NCBI GenBank assembly: GCA_030682385.1
Contig: JAUXOG010000132.1
Location: forward strand, 1-64,000
Source: Bacteroidota bacterium
Lineage (GTDB): Bacteria; Bacteroidota; Ignavibacteria; UBA10030; BY39
Direction of reading: 5' to 3'
Length of the DNA stretch: 64,000 bases
Made by a program: the position numbers and the translations under genes. Shown here piece after piece: positions 21,619 through 31,585 of the stretch. The first letter of the stretch is position 1. The number at the start of each line of letters is the position of its first letter. The notes beneath the pieces are model-generated. The model was not told where the DNA came from. It searched no databases and saw only the letters and a program-made list of their open reading frames with translations.

Positions 21619-23025
21619 ATGATGGAATTTAATTATAACAAAATTAAACGCCCAGATTTAGAAAAGATAAAAGAGATTGTTGGCAGTGAAAATGTTTTTA
21701 CTGAAGAAGAAACACGAAACATTTACGGCAGCGATGAAACTGAAGATTTTAAATTTCCACCCGAAGTTGTTGTAAAACCAACTGACACACAACAGGTTTC
21801 AAAAATTCTAAAATTGGCAAACGAAAATAATATTCCTGTAACTCCGCGAGGGGGCGGCACAGGGCTTTCAGGCGGTGCGTTACCTATTTATGGTGGGATA
21901 TGTCTTTCGCTGGAAAAGTTTAACCGGATAATTGAGATTGATGAGAAGAATTTTCAAGCTGTGGTCAAGCCGGGGGTAATAACACAAACATTCCAGGAAG
22001 AATTGGAAAATCGTGGTTTGTTTTATCCACCCGATCCGGCATCGCGAGGGAGTTGTATGTTAGGCGGCAATTTGGCTGAAAACTCCGGAGGTCCACACGC
22101 TGTAAAATATGGAGTTACAAAAGATTATGTGTTGAGTATTGAAGCAGTTTTGCCGACCGGCGAGATAATAAGCACCGGCTCACGAACTCTGAAAAATGTA
22201 AGCGGCTACAACCTAACCCAACTTATTATTGGCAGCGAAGGAACTTTGGCAGTGATTACAAAAATCATAGTTCGTTTAATTCCACTTCCAAAACTTCGAA
22301 AAGTTATGTTAGTAGCTTTCAACTCGATCGAAGATTCCGTTTCGGCAGTTGCAAGCATTTTTCAGAAAGGAATTACTCCCGCTGCAATCGAGTTTATGGA
22401 AAAGTCGGCAATAAAAGCCGTTGAGGAAAAAAAAGATAAAAAATTTCCGAACAGCAATGCAGAAGCACATCTTCTGATTGAAGTTGATGGAAACTATGAA
22501 GAGATTTTGAATAAAGAAATTGAAACAATTGCCGGAGTAGTTGAGCAGCACAATTCACTCGATATTTTACTTGCGGAAGACAGACAAAAAGTGAATGATG
22601 TTTGGGATTTACGTAGAAGTATAGGTGAAGCAGTAAAATCAATTTCAGCTTACAAAGAGGAAGATACGGTTGTTCCACGTGCACACTTACCCCAGCTTGT
22701 AAAAGGTGTGAAAGAGATTTGTAACAGATATGGAATTACATCCATTTGTTACGGGCACGCAGGCGATGGAAATGTTCACGTGAATATTTTAAAGGATAAA
22801 CTGGATGATAAAACCTGGGATGAGAATATTGATAAAGCCATACGAGAAATTTTCCAACTCACCGTATCATTAGGAGGAACAATCTCAGGCGAACACGGTA
22901 TTGGTTACTCACAAAAATCGTATTTACCGATTGCTCTTTCTGAAATCGAAATACAATTAATGCGAAAGATTAAACAATTATTCGATCCGAATAATATTTT
23001 AAATCCGGGAAAAATATTCGTATGA
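21619..23025 (+). CDS. FAD-binding oxidoreductase, GlcD/D-lactate dehydrogenase family
   Basis: TPRGGGTGLSGGALP; DPASRGSCMLGGNLAENSGGPHAVKYG; CYGHAGDGNVHVNI; GTISGEHGIGYSQK. Confidence 0.93.
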   Translation: MMEFNYNKIKRPDLEKIKEIVGSENVFTEEETRNIYGSDETEDFKFPPEVVVKPTDTQQVSKILKLANENNIPVTPRGGGTGLSGGALPIYGGICLSLEKFNRIIEIDEKNFQAVVKPGVITQTFQEELENRGLFYPPDPASRGSCMLGGNLAENSGGPHAVKYGVTKDYVLSIEAVLPTGEIISTGSRTLKNVSGYNLTQLIIGSEGTLAVITKIIVRLIPLPKLRKVMLVAFNSIEDSVSAVASIFQKGITPAAIEFMEKSAIKAVEEKKDKKFPNSNAEAHLLIEVDGNYEEILNKEIETIAGVVEQHNSLDILLAEDRQKVNDVWDLRRSIGEAVKSISAYKEEDTVVPRAHLPQLVKGVKEICNRYGITSICYGHAGDGNVHVNILKDKLDDKTWDENIDKAIREIFQLTVSLGGTISGEHGIGYSQKSYLPIALSEIEIQLMRKIKQLFDPNNILNPGKIFV

Positions 23026-23032
23026 AACTTAT

Positions 23033-23932
23033 TTGGATTTGATGTCTATTATCGGTGAAATATCTGCATTAATCACAGCATTCTTCTGGTCGGGTTCGTC
23101 AATTTCGTTCGCGGAAGCAACAAAAAGAGCCGGGTCGGTATTAGTCAATGTTGCACGTTTGATCATTGCGGCATTCCTTCTACTAATCACAATTCTAATT
23201 GCTCAAATCAGTTTACAACTTTCATCAACACAATATACTTGTTTAGTAGTTAGCGGAATTATTGGTTTAACTTTCGGCGATACATTTCTCTTCAAAGCAT
23301 ATCAACAACTCGGTGCACGAGTTACTTCGTTGATAATGTCGTTTGCTCCGGCAGTGAGTGCTTTGTTGGCATTTATTTTTTTAGGCGAGGTTCTGTCAAT
23401 TCAGGATATAATGGGAATACTCATAACAATCGCAGGTATCGCGATTGTGGTTCTCGAAAAAAAGGAAAATGTTTCGCTCAGGCGGACATTTTTTAACATC
23501 GGTTTATTGATGGCATTTTTAGGTGCAGTCGGCCAAGGGAGCGGGTTAGTCTTTGCAAAAATGGCTTTTAACGAAGGTGATATTAACGGTTTTGCTGCAA
23601 CTTTTATACGAATCGCTGCCGGTTTAATCACTTTATTTCCGATAGCTTTAATTTCGGGACGATTAAAAAATCCTTTCAAAACATTCTCAGCCGACAAACA
23701 AGCTTTTAAATTTACGATGTTAGGTGCACTGATGGGCCCTTACTTCGGTATAACATTTAGCTTAATCGCAATTTCGCATACGAAAGTCGGTATTGCAGCA
23801 ACGATTATGGCGATCGTTCCGATACTAATGCTGCCGTTAGTAAAATATTTTTATAAAGAGACAATAACTAAGCGGGCTGTTGTGGGAGCTTTTGTAGCAG
23901 TAGCCGGTGTTGCTTTATTATTCTTGTTTTAA
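23033..23932 (+). CDS. EamA/DMT family transporter
   Basis: Ten hydrophobic segments; two EamA-like halves. Confidence 0.88.
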   Translation: MDLMSIIGEISALITAFFWSGSSISFAEATKRAGSVLVNVARLIIAAFLLLITILIAQISLQLSSTQYTCLVVSGIIGLTFGDTFLFKAYQQLGARVTSLIMSFAPAVSALLAFIFLGEVLSIQDIMGILITIAGIAIVVLEKKENVSLRRTFFNIGLLMAFLGAVGQGSGLVFAKMAFNEGDINGFAATFIRIAAGLITLFPIALISGRLKNPFKTFSADKQAFKFTMLGALMGPYFGITFSLIAISHTKVGIAATIMAIVPILMLPLVKYFYKETITKRAVVGAFVAVAGVALLFLF

Positions 23933-24996
23933 TATGAGATTTTTTTGTGGCTCACACTATGAGTAATATTTTTTCTTCTCACACTAACCATTTCGGCAAC
24001 AATACTCACCGCAATCTCCTCCACCGAAATTGCACCAATGTCTAAACCGACCGGTGCAAATATATTTTTCAGTTTCGCCTCCTCTACTCCCTTCGCTAAA
24101 AGATTTTTATAGGAAACTAAAACCTTCCTTTTACTTCCAATCATTCCGATATATTTTGGCTTGAACTTTAACACCTGCTCGAGCACTAATTCATCGTAGC
24201 TGTGCCCGCGAGTTACTATAATTACAAAAGCTGTTTCTTCGATTTTAAGATGTTCAGAAATATTTCTGAAAGGTAAGCATATCGTTTTGTCAACCTCCGG
24301 AAATTTATCACGGTCTGTGTATTCAACACGGTCGTCAACTATAGTAACGCTGAATCCGCACTGGGCAGCAAATCTTGAAACTGCTTTCCCGACATGCCCG
24401 CCTCCGAAAATATAAAGCGGCGATTTTCCCTCGATTGGCTCATAGATGTATAAATCATCCTCAAAATTTTGCATCACCGGAGTAAATTTTTCTAATACAT
24501 TTTTAGGGAACGATTTAATTTCACGTAATTCGCCTGCCAGCAATTGGCTATTTTTATCAAGAATCGATTTTTCCGAATTATTATCTTTGCCAATTTTGGT
24601 TACGAGTATGGTTTCAAGTCCGGCGTCGCATCTTTCAGCAAGTTTTTGGAACAGCAGTTGGTGCGAAATGTTTATCGGTTCGATTAATACTTTCAGAGTT
24701 CCGCCGCATATTAAACCGGTTTCTGCATCGTCGTCATTCAACTCGAAATCCAAAATTACAGTATATTTTTTATCCTGAATTGCAGCCCCTCTTCGCATAA
24801 CAGCATCTTCGACACATCCCCCACCGATTGTCCCGGCAATCCGGTTTCCATCTATGCCGAGCAGCATTTTCGATTGTGCGGGGGCGGGAGTTGAGCCTGA
24901 TGTCCACACAATTGTGGCAAGCATGCCTTGTTGGTTTAACTCAAGGTAATTACATATTTTTTCGAATATATTTTTCATATAACTCAGGGTTATCAA
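23929..24996 (-). CDS. XdhC/CoxI family Moco maturation protein (start may be 24978)
   Basis: MLATIVWTSGSTPAPAQSKMLLG; GTIGGGCVEDAVMRRG; LYIFGGGHVGKAVSRFAAQCGFSVTIVDDR; GMIGSKRK. Confidence 0.93.
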   Translation of the reverse strand: MITLSYMKNIFEKICNYLELNQQGMLATIVWTSGSTPAPAQSKMLLGIDGNRIAGTIGGGCVEDAVMRRGAAIQDKKYTVILDFELNDDDAETGLICGGTLKVLIEPINISHQLLFQKLAERCDAGLETILVTKIGKDNNSEKSILDKNSQLLAGELREIKSFPKNVLEKFTPVMQNFEDDLYIYEPIEGKSPLYIFGGGHVGKAVSRFAAQCGFSVTIVDDRVEYTDRDKFPEVDKTICLPFRNISEHLKIEETAFVIIVTRGHSYDELVLEQVLKFKPKYIGMIGSKRKVLVSYKNLLAKGVEEAKLKNIFAPVGLDIGAISVEEIAVSIVAEMVSVRRKNITHSVSHKKISY

Positions 24997-25546
24997 TGTT
25001 TAACAAAATGCCTTCTTCCTCAGTCTGAATTTCTACAACTTCGTTATGATGCGCCCATACTACAGCACGGGCACCAACATCGTGTGGCGCGCGCATTAAT
25101 TCAAAGAATAAAGAAGATGAAAATATTATCGGGTGGCCTCTCTTTGCATCGAATATCGGTATAACGATTGGTGGCTTTGTTTTCATGTATGCTTCAATCA
25201 GTTTTTTTATCAATTCAGTTGAGATTAAAGGTCTATCAATCGGACAAATCATAATCGCATCGCAATCTTTGGGGACACTTCTGATAGCTGCTTGTATCGA
25301 AGAGAGTTGTCCTTTTTGATAATTCTCATTAATTATGAAACTAACATTCAAATCTGGAAGTTGAGTTATGATTTTATCAGAATCATGTCCTAATACGACA
25401 CTAATTTCATGTAACCCAGCATTCCGCAATGTTGCCACAAGATGTTCAAGAAAAGTCTTCCCATGAATTTGAAGAAGTGCCTTGGGCGAGCCCATGCGAC
25501 TGGATTCACCGGCAGCGAGTATGACTGCATAAATTGACATAATCAA
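24950..25546 (-). CDS. molybdenum cofactor cytidylyltransferase-like nucleotidyltransferase (MocA/MobA-like)
   Basis: VILAAGESSRMGSPKALLQIHGKTFLEHLVATL; CPIDRPLIS; GHPIIFSSSLF. Confidence 0.9.
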   Translation of the reverse strand: MIMSIYAVILAAGESSRMGSPKALLQIHGKTFLEHLVATLRNAGLHEISVVLGHDSDKIITQLPDLNVSFIINENYQKGQLSSIQAAIRSVPKDCDAIMICPIDRPLISTELIKKLIEAYMKTKPPIVIPIFDAKRGHPIIFSSSLFFELMRAPHDVGARAVVWAHHNEVVEIQTEEEGILLNIDNPELYEKYIRKNM

Positions 25547-25788
25547 TCTGGATTAGTGATAAACATCTTTTCGATGTTTGGTATGCCACGTTTTTTCAAG
25601 TAATCTTTAAGATTTATGCCCTTACCTTTTACCAGCTTTGCTTTCTTTAATTCTTCTCTGTCTTCAATAAATTCAATTAATTCATTCAAAGTTGGATTAC
25701 TTCTTAATTTTTCCCATTCACCCCGGTCAATCCGAATTTCTTTTTTGGTTTTAGTTAACATTGCTTTTCCTATTAAATTTCTTTTCAA
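25543..25788 (-). CDS. small charged protein, possible orphan antitoxin
   Basis: 81 aa, IRIDRGEWEKLRSNPTLNELIEFIEDREELKKAK; overlaps the mocA-like start; no toxin adjacent. Confidence 0.4.
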   Translation of the reverse strand: MKRNLIGKAMLTKTKKEIRIDRGEWEKLRSNPTLNELIEFIEDREELKKAKLVKGKGINLKDYLKKRGIPNIEKMFITNPD

Positions 25789-25827
25789 TTAAATTTAATA
25801 AATTAAAAGTATCTTCACAAATAAAAA

Positions 25828-25861
25828 ATCAGATAGCAGAATTTTGTTTCCACTATCTGAT
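25828..25861 (-). terminator. intrinsic terminator downstream of ygeW
   Basis: Minus strand ATCAGATAG-N16-CTATCTGAT followed by TTTTTAT. Confidence 0.7.
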
Positions 25862-25941
25862 AATTTTGATACTCCCAACTCAATAGCCATCGGTTTATGA
25901 CTAATTGACTATTAACTATTAACCATCAACAAATGACTTTC

Positions 25942-26943
25942 CTACATCGTCAACGCCATAACCGCTTTACATGTATGCAAACGATTTTCCGCTTCGGGAA
26001 ATACACGTGAGTGCGGTCCATCTATAACAGCATCGGTAACTTCGTATCCGCGATCTGCGGGTAAGCAGTGCATATAGATAGAATTCTTTGCAGTCAACTT
26101 CATTTTCTGTTCATCGCAAATCCAATTTTTATATTTCTTCGAAATCTCTAAAGCTTTTTCGGGTGTGTGGAAAAGAGATTCAATCCCCCACGATTTTGGA
26201 TAAACGATATGAGCGCCTTCAAAGGCTTCGTCCATGTTATCTACAATTTCGAACTTTGTTCCGTTTTCTTTTGCAGCTTTCTTTGCGTATTCGACTTCGC
26301 TATCCATCAGTTTATATTCCGGCGGATGAGCAAGTACTACATCAAGTCCGAAGCGCGGCATCAAAGTTATCAGACCTTGCGGTACGGACATTGGCTTTGC
26401 ATAACTCGGTGCGTAAGCCCACGATACGGCAATTTTTTTACCGCGTAAGTTCTTTCCGAACTCTTCTCGTATTGTCATCAAGTCGGCAAGCGCTTGGAAC
26501 GGATGGTCGATATCGCATTGCATATTCATAACCGGCACATCGGCATGCTCAGCAACTTCACGCATATACTTGTTGCCTTCGCCCGGAACTAAGTCGTGGC
26601 GGATTGCGATTGCATGACCGTAACTCGATAGAATTATTCCCATATCTTTCGGCGATTCACCGTGTGCAACTTGTGAAGTTTCGGCAGATATAAAGTGAGC
26701 GTGACCTCCAAGCTGTGTTAACCCTGCCTCAAATGAATTGCGTGTTCGGGTAGATTTGTCGAAGAAAAACAAGAAGTTTGTCTTGTCTGGTAGATAGCGA
26801 TGTGGCTGTCCTTTTCTAAAACGTTTCTTTAAATCTGCTGCAACTTTTAGTGCAAGCTCAATTTCCTTTACTGACCAGTCCTTTGTTTCGATGTAATCCT
26901 TTCCGCGGACTGTATTCGGAAGTTTTGGTAGTTTTGTTGGCAT
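25942..26943 (-). CDS. ygeW: YgeW-type (knotted) carbamoyltransferase
   Basis: FFDKSTRTRNSFEAGLTQLGGHAHFI; DIDHPFQALADLMTIREEFG; MHCLPADRGYEVTDAVIDGPHSRVFPEAENRLH; next to ygeY/ssnA homologues. Confidence 0.88.
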   Translation of the reverse strand: MPTKLPKLPNTVRGKDYIETKDWSVKEIELALKVAADLKKRFRKGQPHRYLPDKTNFLFFFDKSTRTRNSFEAGLTQLGGHAHFISAETSQVAHGESPKDMGIILSSYGHAIAIRHDLVPGEGNKYMREVAEHADVPVMNMQCDIDHPFQALADLMTIREEFGKNLRGKKIAVSWAYAPSYAKPMSVPQGLITLMPRFGLDVVLAHPPEYKLMDSEVEYAKKAAKENGTKFEIVDNMDEAFEGAHIVYPKSWGIESLFHTPEKALEISKKYKNWICDEQKMKLTAKNSIYMHCLPADRGYEVTDAVIDGPHSRVFPEAENRLHTCKAVMALTM

Positions 26944-26989
26944 ATGTTTTCCTTAGTTAATTTATTTGTGTTTTATTATTATTCTTAAA

Positions 26990-27090
26990 AACTGTTAAAA
27001 CAGTTACCGAATTATTTTTATGGTATTAACCCACGACTTAAGTCGTGGGTTATGTAAAAAAACTATATATGAAAACCGTTTTAACGGTTT
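26990..27090. repeat. triple nested-palindrome element, copy A
   Basis: AACTGTTAAAACAGTT (26990-27005); perfect 26-bp palindrome TAACCCACGACTTAAGTCGTGGGTTA (27027-27052); AAACCGTTTTAACGGTTT (27073-27090). Confidence 0.8.
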
Positions 27091-27094
27091 AAAA

Positions 27095-28303
27095 CTATTT
27101 GGTTAGCTTTAGATACTCAAAAGGAAATGCCGCATACCACGCCGCCGCTTTTACAAGATGATCAACCGGAATTTGCTCGGTTGCCATGTGTGCATAAATT
27201 TCGTTTCCGGGTCCGACGCCAACACACGGAATTCCGTGCATTCCCATAATTGCAACACCGTTCGTGCTGAAAACCCATCTGTTAACAACCGGCTGTTCGT
27301 TAAATAATTTTTTGTATGTACTAACACCCGCATTTAAAACCTGATGGTCTTCAGGCAAAAGCCAGGTTGGATAATATTTTTTTGTGGGATAAGTTAAACC
27401 TTTCCAGCTTGGAACAGTATAATCGAGCACAACGACTTCAGCATTTACCTTTTTAACACTTTCTAATTCTTGAATTTCTTTTACTGCTGATTCCCACGTT
27501 TCAGTTGCTGCAAGTCGTCTATCAAGATGAATTGTAGCAGAGTCGGCAACAGCGCAAAGCGAGGGTGTCGTGGAACGAATTTCTGAAATCGTTACAGTTC
27601 CTTTTCCGAGGAACGGTTCACCGGACAATCTTTCATTCAGTTTTTCAATATCTAAAACAATTGGAGCCATTTTGTAAACAGCATTATCGCCACGCTCCGG
27701 TGCAGAGCCGTGGCAAGAGATTCCTTTCACTCGAACTTCAATCTCCATCCGACCGCGTTGACCACGATAAACACCGAGGTTAGTCGGTTCAGCAATTACG
27801 ACAACTTCAGGTCTTAATTTTAATTCGTTGATAATATATTGCCAGCAGAGTCCGTCGCAATCTTCTTCCTGAACACTGCCTACAATGTAAAGTGTAAAGT
27901 CATCTTGCAATCCCAAATCCTTGATAATTTTCCCGCCGTAAACGAGAGATGCCATAGCACCTTTCATATCGCAAGCACCGCGACCGTAAATAATGCCGCC
28001 TTTCATTGCACCGATGAATGGGTCGACAGTCCAATTTTCAGGATTACCAACATCTACAGTATCGATGTGTGCATCCATTGCGATGATATGCTTACCGTTT
28101 CCGATTCTGCCAAGAATATTTCCCATTCCATCTATTATAATTTCATCGTAACCGATTTTTTCCATCTCTTGTTTAATCCGTTCAACAACTTTTCCTTCCT
28201 GACTGCTTACAGATTTAATTGCGATAATGTCGCGAAGGAATTGTGCTACTTCTTTTTCATTCTTTTTTGCTTGGGCGTATATTAGTTGATAATTGAGTTC
28301 CAT
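27095..28303 (-). CDS. ygeY: YgeY-family (selenium-metabolism-linked) hydrolase, M20-like
   Basis: AMDAHIDTVDVGN; GRGACDMKGAMASLVYGGK; EPTNLGVYRGQRGRMEIEV. Confidence 0.88.
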   Translation of the reverse strand: MELNYQLIYAQAKKNEKEVAQFLRDIIAIKSVSSQEGKVVERIKQEMEKIGYDEIIIDGMGNILGRIGNGKHIIAMDAHIDTVDVGNPENWTVDPFIGAMKGGIIYGRGACDMKGAMASLVYGGKIIKDLGLQDDFTLYIVGSVQEEDCDGLCWQYIINELKLRPEVVVIAEPTNLGVYRGQRGRMEIEVRVKGISCHGSAPERGDNAVYKMAPIVLDIEKLNERLSGEPFLGKGTVTISEIRSTTPSLCAVADSATIHLDRRLAATETWESAVKEIQELESVKKVNAEVVVLDYTVPSWKGLTYPTKKYYPTWLLPEDHQVLNAGVSTYKKLFNEQPVVNRWVFSTNGVAIMGMHGIPCVGVGPGNEIYAHMATEQIPVDHLVKAAAWYAAFPFEYLKLTK

Positions 28304-28339
28304 ATTTAAATTATTTTTGATTTTAGTTTATGGTTATTC

Positions 28340-28359
28340 ATTATGTAATTTTACATAAT
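28340..28359. repeat. perfect AT-rich inverted repeat (operator-like) upstream of ygeY
   Basis: ATTATGTAA-TT-TTACATAAT, with a further TTTTACATAA half-site just downstream. Confidence 0.5.
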
Positions 28360-28394
28360 CTATTTTTACATAAGATAAAATATTTCATTTTCCC

Positions 28395-29855
28395 CTAATA
28401 GAGTAAGCCGACTTCTTTATTGAATTCTTCAATTAATTTATCAAAGTTAGAAACCTCTTCTTCAAATAAGCTTCTCCAATATTCTGGATCCCATTGCGCA
28501 TTAATTTCTTCATAAGTTTTACCCTGCTGTTCGACCCATGTGTAGTATTTTAAATTATGGATAGCTTTTCGCTCATAGTAGGTCAACTCTTTGAAGTAGT
28601 CAATACTCTGATGTGCCAAAGGTCCTTCAAAATCTTTTACAGCTTCTTTCTCCGAGTAGTTTCCTTTTTCATTTTTTAATTCGACAAGTCGTGATCCGTA
28701 CATCTCGGCTGAATCAGTGAAAATCGTAAATATCACATCGTTCTCATTAAGCTCAAAATATTTTGCTGTTTTAATTCCAGCCAGCATGTTAGCTATGCTT
28801 GAAATTCCCATTAGTGAAAGTTTTTCAACATCGCTTTGAGATACACCCAGATCGGTTAGATATTTTTTACCCTCTTTCTCATTGAATAACCTCAACACTC
28901 TCATACAATCTTCATCATCAACAGCGGCTACGGCATCGGTGTTGCGGACATTATGAACCCACGGTACGTGTTTATCACCGATTCCTTCAATTCGGTGCCC
29001 GCCGAAGCCATTCATGAAAAGTGTGGGACACTGAAGCGCTTCGTTAGCGACAACTTTCAGATGCGGAAAAAGTTTTTTCAGGTAATCACCGGATGCAATT
29101 GTTCCAGCCGAACCGGTTGCCGATATAAAAGCGGCTGCATTGCCTTTAGTTCCTTTTATCAAATTAAAAACTTCTTCCAATGCTGGACCAGTAACGTTGT
29201 AGTGCCAGATAGGATTTCCGAATTCTTCAAACTGATTGAAGATTATATTATTCGGGTCCTTCTTTAACTCCCAACATTTGTCGTAAATTTCTTTCACGTT
29301 TGATTCGCAACCGTGAGTAGCAATGACTTCTGCGCCGATTTCCTTTAGCCAGTCAAAACGCTCCTTTGACATTTCTTCAGGTAAAATTGCGATAGGTGTG
29401 CAATCTAACAATACCGAGTTGAACGCTCCACCCCGACAGTAATTGCCCGTCGAGGGCCAAACAGCTTTATGTTTTTCCGGGTTGAACTCACCGCTCACAA
29501 GCCGCGGTACGAGACATCCAAACGCAGCACCAACTTTATGGGCGCCTGTTGGAAAATATTTTCCAACAAGTCCGATTATGCGCGCCTTAACTCCGGTTAT
29601 AGCCTGCGGAATTTCCAGATAGTTTACATCACCGTACAAACCGGTTTTAATATCGTTTTTCCACGTGATGCGAAAGAGATTGAGCGGATTGACATCCCAC
29701 AAACCGACTTCTGGAAGTTTCGATTTTATCTTATCAGGAATCGTTTCGGGATTTCTCATTTGTTTAAATGTTGGAATAACAATTCCGCGTTCTTTACAAC
29801 GCCGGGCTGTTTTGTTAACTACATCAGAATTAATTTTTTTGATTATCTTTGACAT
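28395..29855 (-). CDS. PLP-dependent fold-type II enzyme
   Basis: KYFPTGAHKVGAAFGCL (probable PLP-Lys context); STGNYCRGGAFNSVLLDC; SATGSAGTIASGDYL. Confidence 0.8.
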   Translation of the reverse strand: MSKIIKKINSDVVNKTARRCKERGIVIPTFKQMRNPETIPDKIKSKLPEVGLWDVNPLNLFRITWKNDIKTGLYGDVNYLEIPQAITGVKARIIGLVGKYFPTGAHKVGAAFGCLVPRLVSGEFNPEKHKAVWPSTGNYCRGGAFNSVLLDCTPIAILPEEMSKERFDWLKEIGAEVIATHGCESNVKEIYDKCWELKKDPNNIIFNQFEEFGNPIWHYNVTGPALEEVFNLIKGTKGNAAAFISATGSAGTIASGDYLKKLFPHLKVVANEALQCPTLFMNGFGGHRIEGIGDKHVPWVHNVRNTDAVAAVDDEDCMRVLRLFNEKEGKKYLTDLGVSQSDVEKLSLMGISSIANMLAGIKTAKYFELNENDVIFTIFTDSAEMYGSRLVELKNEKGNYSEKEAVKDFEGPLAHQSIDYFKELTYYERKAIHNLKYYTWVEQQGKTYEEINAQWDPEYWRSLFEEEVSNFDKLIEEFNKEVGLLY

Positions 29856-30973
29856 TTATTTATCCTGTTTCGTTTAGTTACTTTTTTATTCTTTGGAGAA
29901 GTCTTGGTAAGTTCAGTTTTAAGCTCTTCGATAGTTGGGAGACTTCCTCTTAGATTTTTCGGCAGCGATGTTGTCATTCGATATGCTGCAACGCCAATTG
30001 GCTTGTTCGTATTTCGTAAGGCATATTCAACAATCATTTTATTTCTCGATTTACATAGAATGATCCCGATGCTTGGTTGATCGCCCGACTGGCAAAGTAT
30101 ATCATCGATAGCTGAAAGATAGAAGTTCATCTTTCCCGCAAACTCCGGCTGGAACTCTGAAACCTTTAGGTCTATCACGACATAACAATGAAGGCGGGTA
30201 TGGTAAAATAGTAGATCAATGTAATAATCTTTTCCGCCGATTTCCATGTGATACTGCTGTCCGACAAATGCAAATCCTACTCCAAGTTCAAGTAAAAATT
30301 CTTTAAGATGTTCGACAAGAGATTTTTCGAGATCACGCTCGCTCGCTTTTTCAGTTATGCTGAGAAAGTCAAATGTGTATGGATCCTTTAATAGTTGTTG
30401 AGCAAGATCGGATTGTGTGGCTGGTAATGTTTTGGAAAAATTTGTAACTGCTTTCCCTTGTCGATTATAAAGACCACTTTCAATCTGGTGAACAAGAACA
30501 TTGCGACTCCAGCCGTTTTGAATAGCTTGTGCAGCATACCAGAAACGCTCGGTATCAATATTTAGTTTTTCTAAAAGGATTATATTGTGTCCCCATGGTA
30601 TTTGGTCAACAAGCTGTTGACCAAATGGAAGATTTGGATAAGTTTCGGCAAATCGACGCATATATTTGAGGTTAGTAGAAGAAAATCCATGTATTTCTGG
30701 GAATGCCTTGCTAAGATCGGACGATAAACGGTCGATGATTTTTGTTCCCCAACGCTCGATTTTCTGGCGCGCGAGTATTTGTTTTCCGATGTTCCAATAC
30801 AGTATTACTAATTCGCGATTAACACTAAGCGACGCTTTTACTTGAGCTTCACGGATCTGATTTTTCAATTCCGCCAAAAATTTATCATAGCTAATCGGTA
30901 GAACTAATAATTGTGCAGCAGCTTGTTGCACAATTGGACTTTTTCTCAATAGGGATTTTTTCTTTAAAGCCAT
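29843..30973 (-). CDS. YhcG/DUF1016-type PDDEXK nuclease domain protein
   Basis: REAQVKASLSVNRELVILYWNIGKQI; KDYYIDLLFYHTRLHCYVVIDLKV. Confidence 0.9.
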   Translation of the reverse strand: MALKKKSLLRKSPIVQQAAAQLLVLPISYDKFLAELKNQIREAQVKASLSVNRELVILYWNIGKQILARQKIERWGTKIIDRLSSDLSKAFPEIHGFSSTNLKYMRRFAETYPNLPFGQQLVDQIPWGHNIILLEKLNIDTERFWYAAQAIQNGWSRNVLVHQIESGLYNRQGKAVTNFSKTLPATQSDLAQQLLKDPYTFDFLSITEKASERDLEKSLVEHLKEFLLELGVGFAFVGQQYHMEIGGKDYYIDLLFYHTRLHCYVVIDLKVSEFQPEFAGKMNFYLSAIDDILCQSGDQPSIGIILCKSRNKMIVEYALRNTNKPIGVAAYRMTTSLPKNLRGSLPTIEELKTELTKTSPKNKKVTKRNRINKCQR

Positions 30974-30991
30974 ACTTTAATATTTTAGAAT

Positions 30992-31561
30992 TTACTTTCC
31001 ATTCTTATATTCCTGTGTAATAAATCCAATCGGTCTGCGTTTTGGTTCTGGCAATAGAGCAGGCTGCATCAGCTTTTTGATCTCTTCTAAAATATGAACA
31101 ATCGCTCTTTCATGAACATCTAATCGACTTGTAAGTTTTTTCTCCAGTTCGGTTAACTTTTCCATAAGAACATTATTGGCTGATAGTACCTGACGCATTT
31201 TCACAAAAGCCCGAACAACAAAAACGCTCATCTGTACAGCTCTTTGACTGTTAAGAATATTCGCTGCCATAATTGCACCGTGCTCAGTAAAAACAAATGG
31301 AAGTTTTCGTCTACCGCCACGCCCCTTCTTTGATGTTGCAAATTGCAACATCAAACGTTTGAACTCGGTTTCAGATAATTGAAACATGAAATCTTCTGGA
31401 AACCGTTCTATGTTGCGACGGACTTGTTGATTGAGGCGAGTCGTCGTAACACCATATATTTTAGCAAGATCGTTATCGAGTAGAACTCTTTCATTTCTAA
31501 TCATTAGAATTAAGGGTTCAATTCTCACCAGATTATTCGCTAATTTCCTTTTATCTTGCAT
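30992..31561 (-). CDS. ORF6N domain protein
   Basis: RNERVLLDNDLAKIYGVTTTRLNQQVRRNIERFPEDFMFQL...FVFTEHGAIMAANIL. Confidence 0.92.
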   Translation of the reverse strand: MQDKRKLANNLVRIEPLILMIRNERVLLDNDLAKIYGVTTTRLNQQVRRNIERFPEDFMFQLSETEFKRLMLQFATSKKGRGGRRKLPFVFTEHGAIMAANILNSQRAVQMSVFVVRAFVKMRQVLSANNVLMEKLTELEKKLTSRLDVHERAIVHILEEIKKLMQPALLPEPKRRPIGFITQEYKNGK

Positions 31562-31585
31562 TATTAATTCGATTTCATCTGAATT

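Noticed and set aside
28395-29855. Assignment of the PLP enzyme as YgeX (diaminopropionate ammonia-lyase)
   Set aside because: Although next to ygeY/ygeW, the length and motifs (KYFPTGAHKVGAAFG, SATGSAGTIASGDYL) do not fit YgeX as I know it; left as a generic fold-type II enzyme
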